Of a DNA stretch of 64,000 bases, positions 59,786-64,000 are shown one piece after another. The stretch covers positions 38,198 to 102,197 of the forward strand of contig CANMDH010000017.1 in NCBI GenBank assembly GCA_947496555.1, given 5' to 3'. This stretch comes from an uncultured Aquimarina sp. Lineage in GTDB: Bacteria > Bacteroidota > Bacteroidia > Flavobacteriales > Flavobacteriaceae. A model generated the notes under the pieces. The model was given only the letters and a program-made list of their open reading frames with translations. It was not told the DNA's origin and searched no databases. Made by a program: the position numbers and the translations under genes. Every line of letters starts with the position of its first letter. Position 1 is the first letter of the stretch.

Positions 59786-61621
59786 ATGATGTTTAAAAAA
59801 ATTACCCATATTTTTTCCTTTGTTGCACTAAGCATTGCTGCTCAAAATAATATGTCTTATTGGCAACAACATGTCGATTATACAATGAATATTGACATGA
59901 ATGTGGAAAATTTTCAGTACACAGGAACGCAGGAATTAATCTATACGAATAACTCTCCGGACACTTTGAATCAGGTTTTTTATCATTTGTATTTTAATGC
60001 TTTTCAACCTGGTAGCGAGATGGATGTTCGTTCAATAAACCTTCCAGACCCGAGCCCAAAGATTTTGGATAAAATAAGTAAGTTGACTCCACAAGAATCA
60101 GGATATTTAAAAGTTTCCTCTTTGTCTCAGAATGGAAACCAATTAAAATACAAAGTAGTCGGGACTGTATTAGAGGTTGTGTTGAATACTCCTATTTTAC
60201 CAGGAGAAAAAACATCGTTTTCGATGCAGTTCCAGGGTCAGGTGCCTAAACAAATACGCCGCTCTGGTCGCAACAACAAAGAAGGTGTGGCATTATCGAT
60301 GACACAGTGGTATCCCAAGATAGCAGAATATGATTTTGAAGGGTGGCATGCAGATCCATATATCGCAAGAGAGTTTCATGGGGTTTGGGGTAATTTTGAT
60401 GTGACTATAAATATTGATAAAAACTATGTTGTAGGAGGCTCAGGTTATCTACAGAATCCTAATGAAATTGGACACGGGTACGAAACACCGGGTACCAAAG
60501 TAAAATACAAAACCAAAAAGTTGGCATGGCATTTTAAAGCTCCTAATGTTCATGATTTTACATGGGCAGCGGATCCAGAATATATACATGATTCTGTAAA
60601 AGTGTCTGGCGGACCCACACTTCATTTTTTATATAAAAACAACGAAGAAATTATCGATAAATGGAAAGACCTACAACCAAAATCGGTTGAATTAATGCAA
60701 TATTTTAGTGAAAAGATTGGAAAATACCCTTACGATCAATATTCGATAATTCAAGGAGGAGATGGCGGTATGGAATACGCAATGTGTACTTTGATTACCG
60801 GAGAGCGTAATTTTGGAAGTTTGGTAGGTGTGACGGCTCATGAGATGGCTCATGCCTGGTTTCAACATATTTTGGCTACCAATGAAGCTAAACATGCCTG
60901 GATGGACGAAGGGTTTACCAGTTACATTTCTACATTGGCTATGAATGAAGTAATGAAACAAAACAACCCTAATTCTTTAAAAAAAATGTATATCGATTAT
61001 TTTCAGTTAGCAATTTCGGGGGTAGAACAACCTCAAACTACGCATTCAGATCGATATGCACATAATTTTGCTTATGGCAATTCTGCCTACTCTAAAGGAG
61101 CGGTTTTTCTATCTCAATTGGGGTATATTATCGGAGAAGACAACCTTGCAAAAACGATACGAAGATATTATGATACGTGGAAATTTAAACACCCTACTCC
61201 CAATGACTTTAAGAGAGTGGCAGAGAAAGTCTCAGGGATACAGTTAGATTGGTATTTAACCGATTGGACACAAACCACCAATTGGATAGACTATGGTATT
61301 AAAGATGTTGAAAAAACGAATAATAATAGAACCAAAGTAACTTTGGAACGTATTGGGTTAATGCCAATGCCATTAGACCTATATGTCGAATATAAAGACG
61401 GGACGGTTGAGTCATTCTATGTTCCATTGAGAATGATGCGAGGCGAAAAGGAAAACCCAATTCCTTCTATAAATAGAACTTTATTAGTAGATTGGCCTTG
61501 GACCAATCCAACGTATATTGTAGAGATCCCTAAACCGATCACAGAAATAAAAACCATTGCGATAGACATAACAGGTACTATGGCAGATGTAAACCCTAGC
61601 AATAATACGTATGCTAATTAA
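59786..61621 (+). CDS. M1 family zinc aminopeptidase
   Basis: A 611-residue zinc metallopeptidase. Motifs: GGDGGMEYAMCTLITG (the GGMEN-like exopeptidase motif, about residue 325), HEMAHAWFQHILATNEAKHAW (HExxH-x18-E, about 352-375), and DEGFTSYISTL. A signal peptide-like start (residues 1-18, ...SIAAQNN) indicates export. The N-terminal domain (about 25-200) is the beta saddle, the C-terminal part the helical cap. It removes N-terminal residues, or acts as an endopeptidase in some bacterial members. ATGATG at 59786 offers two starts three bases apart. Co-directional with the S8 peptidase gene (8 bp apart). Confidence 0.9.
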   Translation: MMFKKITHIFSFVALSIAAQNNMSYWQQHVDYTMNIDMNVENFQYTGTQELIYTNNSPDTLNQVFYHLYFNAFQPGSEMDVRSINLPDPSPKILDKISKLTPQESGYLKVSSLSQNGNQLKYKVVGTVLEVVLNTPILPGEKTSFSMQFQGQVPKQIRRSGRNNKEGVALSMTQWYPKIAEYDFEGWHADPYIAREFHGVWGNFDVTINIDKNYVVGGSGYLQNPNEIGHGYETPGTKVKYKTKKLAWHFKAPNVHDFTWAADPEYIHDSVKVSGGPTLHFLYKNNEEIIDKWKDLQPKSVELMQYFSEKIGKYPYDQYSIIQGGDGGMEYAMCTLITGERNFGSLVGVTAHEMAHAWFQHILATNEAKHAWMDEGFTSYISTLAMNEVMKQNNPNSLKKMYIDYFQLAISGVEQPQTTHSDRYAHNFAYGNSAYSKGAVFLSQLGYIIGEDNLAKTIRRYYDTWKFKHPTPNDFKRVAEKVSGIQLDWYLTDWTQTTNWIDYGIKDVEKTNNNRTKVTLERIGLMPMPLDLYVEYKDGTVESFYVPLRMMRGEKENPIPSINRTLLVDWPWTNPTYIVEIPKPITEIKTIAIDITGTMADVNPSNNTYAN

Positions 61622-61713
61622 GTTGAATTTATACAGCTACAAAACGAGCGTTGCTTTTACAACTAGATTCAAAGAATAAATAGTATTAGTATTATCACTA
61701 CTTTTATTGCCCC

Positions 61714-62091
61714 ATGAAGGCAACTTTTAACAGCAAAGAAAGATTAAAGAGTAAAAAAGAGATAGAACTACTTTTTTCTGAAGGAAAAACGATTTCCAGC
61801 TATCCCATTAGATTGGTATATAGAAAAACCAGTTTTGACGGTGAGATACCTATTAAAGTGGCTGTTTCAGTTAGCAAACGACATTTTAAAAAAGCTGTGG
61901 ATCGCAATCGTATAAAACGTTTACTTCGTGAAAGTTATCGAAAAAATAAGTATCTTGTACCCAACACTACTCATCAATTCACTTTTATGTTTTTATATTC
62001 GGGGAATGAAATGCCCGAGTATCGATTTATAGAATCTAAAGTAAAAGGAATATTACTAAAATTTGTTGAAAAAGAGATAGAAACAAAATAA
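61714..62091 (+). CDS. rnpA: Ribonuclease P protein component
   Basis: The protein subunit of RNase P, which matures tRNA 5' ends. The 125-residue protein has the conserved RNR motif in RNRIKRLLRESYRKN (about residues 68-82), preceded by VAVSVSKRHFKKAVDRN. The start KATFNSKERLKSKKEIELLFSEG fits the family. A near-consensus -7 box (TACTTTTA, 61699-61706) lies 7 bp before the ATG, so a nearly leaderless start is possible. rpmH and dnaA, common rnpA neighbours in other phyla, are not adjacent. A 45-bp gap precedes ctpA. Confidence 0.93.
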   Translation: MKATFNSKERLKSKKEIELLFSEGKTISSYPIRLVYRKTSFDGEIPIKVAVSVSKRHFKKAVDRNRIKRLLRESYRKNKYLVPNTTHQFTFMFLYSGNEMPEYRFIESKVKGILLKFVEKEIETK

Positions 62092-62136
62092 TTTGCAACC
62101 CTTTTTTTGGGTAGTAATTATATAAAAAATACACCA

Positions 62137-63759
62137 ATGAAAAAGAAAATAATCTTTCCAATACTTGCCATTACCATCTTTTTTACGACGGTAAGTTTTA
62201 AATCAGATTTTTTTGAGATCGCTAAGCAAATTGAAATTTTCACTACGATGTTTAAAGAGTTAAACATGAATTATGTAGATGAAACCAATCCGGCAGAACT
62301 TATGGATACTGCTATTAAGGCGATGTTGGATGATTTGGATCCTTATACCAAGTATTGGAATGAACAAGATGTAGAGGCTTCAAAAATTAGAAATGCAGGT
62401 GAATATACAGGTATTGGGGCTTCGGTAAAAACTATCAAAGATAAAATCATCATTATAGAGCCGTATAAAGATTATCCTGCAGACAAAGCGGGCTTAAAAG
62501 CAGGTGATGAAATTATCCAAATAGGAGATATTGTAGTGGCCGATTTTAAAGAAGATGCTGGAGAATTACTTAAAGGAGCTAGCGGAACCAAAGTCGATAT
62601 CAAGTATAAAAGGCAAGGCGAAACCAAAACAACGGTACTTACCAGAGAAGAAATAGAGGTTGATGCGGTACCTTTTTATACACTGCTTGACAACAACACA
62701 GGATACATTGTTTTATCAAAATTTAACAACAAAGCTTCAAGCGAAACTATTGATGCTTTAAAAGACTTAAAAGCCAAAGGAGCCGAAAAAATTATTTTAG
62801 ACTTAAGAGGAAACCCTGGTGGATTGTTAAGCGAGGCGATCAATGTTACCAATATTTTTGTTCCAAAAGGAGCGTTGATCACCACTACAAAATCTGTTGT
62901 AAAGAAATATAACAAAGAGTATTTTACCAAGAAAGAACCAATAGATACGCAAATACCATTAGTAGTATTGGTAAATGGTAGAAGTGCTTCCGCTAGTGAA
63001 ATTGTAGCAGGAGGTATCCAGGACCTGGATAGAGGAGTAGTTATTGGGGCTCGAAGTTTTGGTAAAGGATTGGTACAACGACCAAAAAAGCTTACCTACG
63101 GAACACAATTAAAAATTACAATTTCTAGATATTATACTCCTAGTGGCCGATGTATACAAGCATTGGATTATTGGAACCGGGATAATAACAATAATGCAAT
63201 TCGTATTGACGAAAAAGATTTTAAAGCTTTTAAAACCAAAAATGGAAGAACGGTATATGATGGGGGAGGAATACAGCCAGATATTGAGTTAGAAACATCC
63301 AAATACAGTGATATTACTACTGCACTGCTTAAATCTGACGCTATTTTTGGTTACGGAACCAAATATTACTATTCTCACCAGCTTAAAAACGCTGGAGACT
63401 TCAAGTTTACCGATAGTGATTATGAGGATTTCAAAAAGTTTGTAAGACAAAGTGATTTTAATTTCGAAACCAAAACCGAAAAGTCTTTTAGCAGAGCACT
63501 TCTTACGGCCAAAGAAGAAAAATTAGACGGGGATATTGTTGCCAGTTATGATGCGCTGATTGCTTCGATAAAAATATCCAAAGAAAAAGCGTTGGACACC
63601 TATAAAAAAGAAATTGTTAATCTACTTACTGACGAAATTATTAAACGCTACTTCTACAGAGAAGGTTTGTATACCTATTATGTAGAACACAACCCCGAGG
63701 TTGCTAAAAGCAAGGAAATACTTAATAATAAAAGTCAATACGAGAAGATTTTGAAGTAG
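62137..63759 (+). CDS. C-terminal processing peptidase (S41 family)
   Basis: A 540-residue exported serine protease. Signal/anchor sequence residues 1-20 (MKKKIIFPILAITIFFTTVS), N-terminal helical part, PDZ domain (about 85-155, ADKAGLKAGDEIIQIGDIVV), and the peptidase core with catalytic Ser in NGRSASASEIVAGG (about residue 287) and Lys in GARSFGKGLVQRP (about 312), plus LDLRGNPGGLLSEAINV. The C-terminal extension (about 410-540) is helical. Such CtpA-type proteases cut periplasmic or outer-membrane substrates. I chose the ATG at 62137; a TTG at 62107 would add MGSNYIKNTP before the signal peptide. Confidence 0.93.
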   Translation: MKKKIIFPILAITIFFTTVSFKSDFFEIAKQIEIFTTMFKELNMNYVDETNPAELMDTAIKAMLDDLDPYTKYWNEQDVEASKIRNAGEYTGIGASVKTIKDKIIIIEPYKDYPADKAGLKAGDEIIQIGDIVVADFKEDAGELLKGASGTKVDIKYKRQGETKTTVLTREEIEVDAVPFYTLLDNNTGYIVLSKFNNKASSETIDALKDLKAKGAEKIILDLRGNPGGLLSEAINVTNIFVPKGALITTTKSVVKKYNKEYFTKKEPIDTQIPLVVLVNGRSASASEIVAGGIQDLDRGVVIGARSFGKGLVQRPKKLTYGTQLKITISRYYTPSGRCIQALDYWNRDNNNNAIRIDEKDFKAFKTKNGRTVYDGGGIQPDIELETSKYSDITTALLKSDAIFGYGTKYYYSHQLKNAGDFKFTDSDYEDFKKFVRQSDFNFETKTEKSFSRALLTAKEEKLDGDIVASYDALIASIKISKEKALDTYKKEIVNLLTDEIIKRYFYREGLYTYYVEHNPEVAKSKEILNNKSQYEKILK

Positions 63760-63942
63760 TATTTTTTATAGATAAAGTAAAAGAGACTGAATTCTAAGTT
63801 AAAAAGCAAATAATTCAGTAACTTAAATTTGACAGATTCCTTTGTTTATCTCCAAAATGACGACTGTTTAAAAAATCTTTTTTTATAATAAATAAATAGA
63901 AAACCTTTTTACTAGTCCTTGTCTTGAGGCTGTAAACTGAAC

Positions 63943-63985
63943 TCTGTCTGAGTTAAATTTTAATCATTAATTTTATTCAGACAGA
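63943..63985. promoter_or_regulatory. Inverted repeat upstream of a gene leaving the window
   Basis: TCTGTCTGA (63943-63951) and TCAGACAGA (63977-63985) are perfect 9-bp reverse complements with an AT-rich 25-base loop. A new gene could start at 63989 (below), so this may be an operator. The rest of the gap from 63760 shows no gene. Confidence 0.4.
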
Positions 63986-63988
63986 ATC

Positions 63989-64000
63989 ATGACAAACGAA
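63989..64000 (+). CDS. Possible gene start cut by the window edge
   Basis: ATG at 63989 opens only four codons (MTNE) before the window ends. It is listed only because it follows the inverted repeat at 63943-63985; nothing about its function can be said. Confidence 0.2.

Noticed and set aside
61714-62091. Origin suggested by rnpA
   Set aside because: In Bacteroidota rnpA is often separated from dnaA and rpmH, and neither is present here, so rnpA alone is no evidence for oriC.
1-64000. CRISPR array, prophage or insertion sequence
   Set aside because: No regularly spaced short direct repeats with unique spacers, no transposase, integrase or phage structural genes were seen on either strand.

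Overview
The window is low-GC chromosomal DNA from a member of the Bacteroidota, almost certainly a gliding, probably marine, Flavobacteriaceae (Aquimarina-like). Evidence: a sprC-sprD-sprB-sprF type gliding-adhesin operon with type IX secretion signals, PorP/SprF proteins, a TonB-dependent receptor with a lipoprotein partner, many Bacteroidota-type -7 boxes (TAnnTTTG), a GlnRS with a C-terminal extension, and hardly any Shine-Dalgarno sequences. I see no phage, insertion sequence or CRISPR array; nearly all genes look like native core or lineage genes.

Layout: 1-5.2 kb holds the 5' part of pgk (leaving the window on the left), a DNA polymerase III delta' gene, a small DoxX-like membrane protein, an ATP-grasp ligase and a convergent CapK/PaaK-like adenylate-forming enzyme. 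5.2-23.1 kb (minus strand) is one operon transcribed right to left: sprC-like (T9SS type B cargo), sprD-like (PorP/SprF barrel + repetitive coiled coil + tandem SPOR-like domains), a 3804-residue SprB-like giant adhesin, and sprF. Type B cargo depends on a co-encoded SprF/PorP-like partner, so this block is a self-contained adhesin-export unit for gliding. 23.6-31.8 kb (minus) carries an OmpH/Skp-like lipoprotein, a methyltransferase, a small membrane protein, mnmG, ybeY and a DUF4175 protein. Four GTTCCACGTGGAAC palindromes lie here, with a degenerate fifth before gltX; they match the ParB-binding site parS and suggest proximity to the replication origin.

32-45.5 kb: gltX, a DUF4177 protein, an SPFH protein, a small secreted protein, glnS, folB, tRNA-Cys, a LysE-type exporter, a GIN-domain protein, rnr, two small proteins, and an rpiB-CDF transporter-GNAT operon. 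Intergenic gaps carry dispersed palindromic (REP-like) elements, one of them nested inside a terminator. 45.4-46.1 kb is a HicAB toxin-antitoxin pair with a probable operator. 46.1-51.6 kb pairs a DUF5689 lipoprotein and a TonB-dependent receptor with a divergent secreted exonuclease/endonuclease/phosphatase, suggesting scavenging of phosphate- or nucleotide-containing polymers.

51.6-64 kb: a small lipoprotein, a Na+/H+ antiporter with a RCK domain divergent from a universal-stress-protein/SulP transporter pair (ion or bicarbonate homeostasis), a metallo-beta-lactamase-fold hydrolase, a subtilisin-like lipoprotein, an M1 aminopeptidase, rnpA and a CtpA-type S41 protease. The most notable items for follow-up are the parS cluster around mnmG, the SprD-like barrel/coiled-coil/SPOR fusion with its 240-bp tandem repeats, the nested palindromes after gltX, the extra C-terminal domain on SulP, and the TonB receptor/DUF5689/nuclease cluster.
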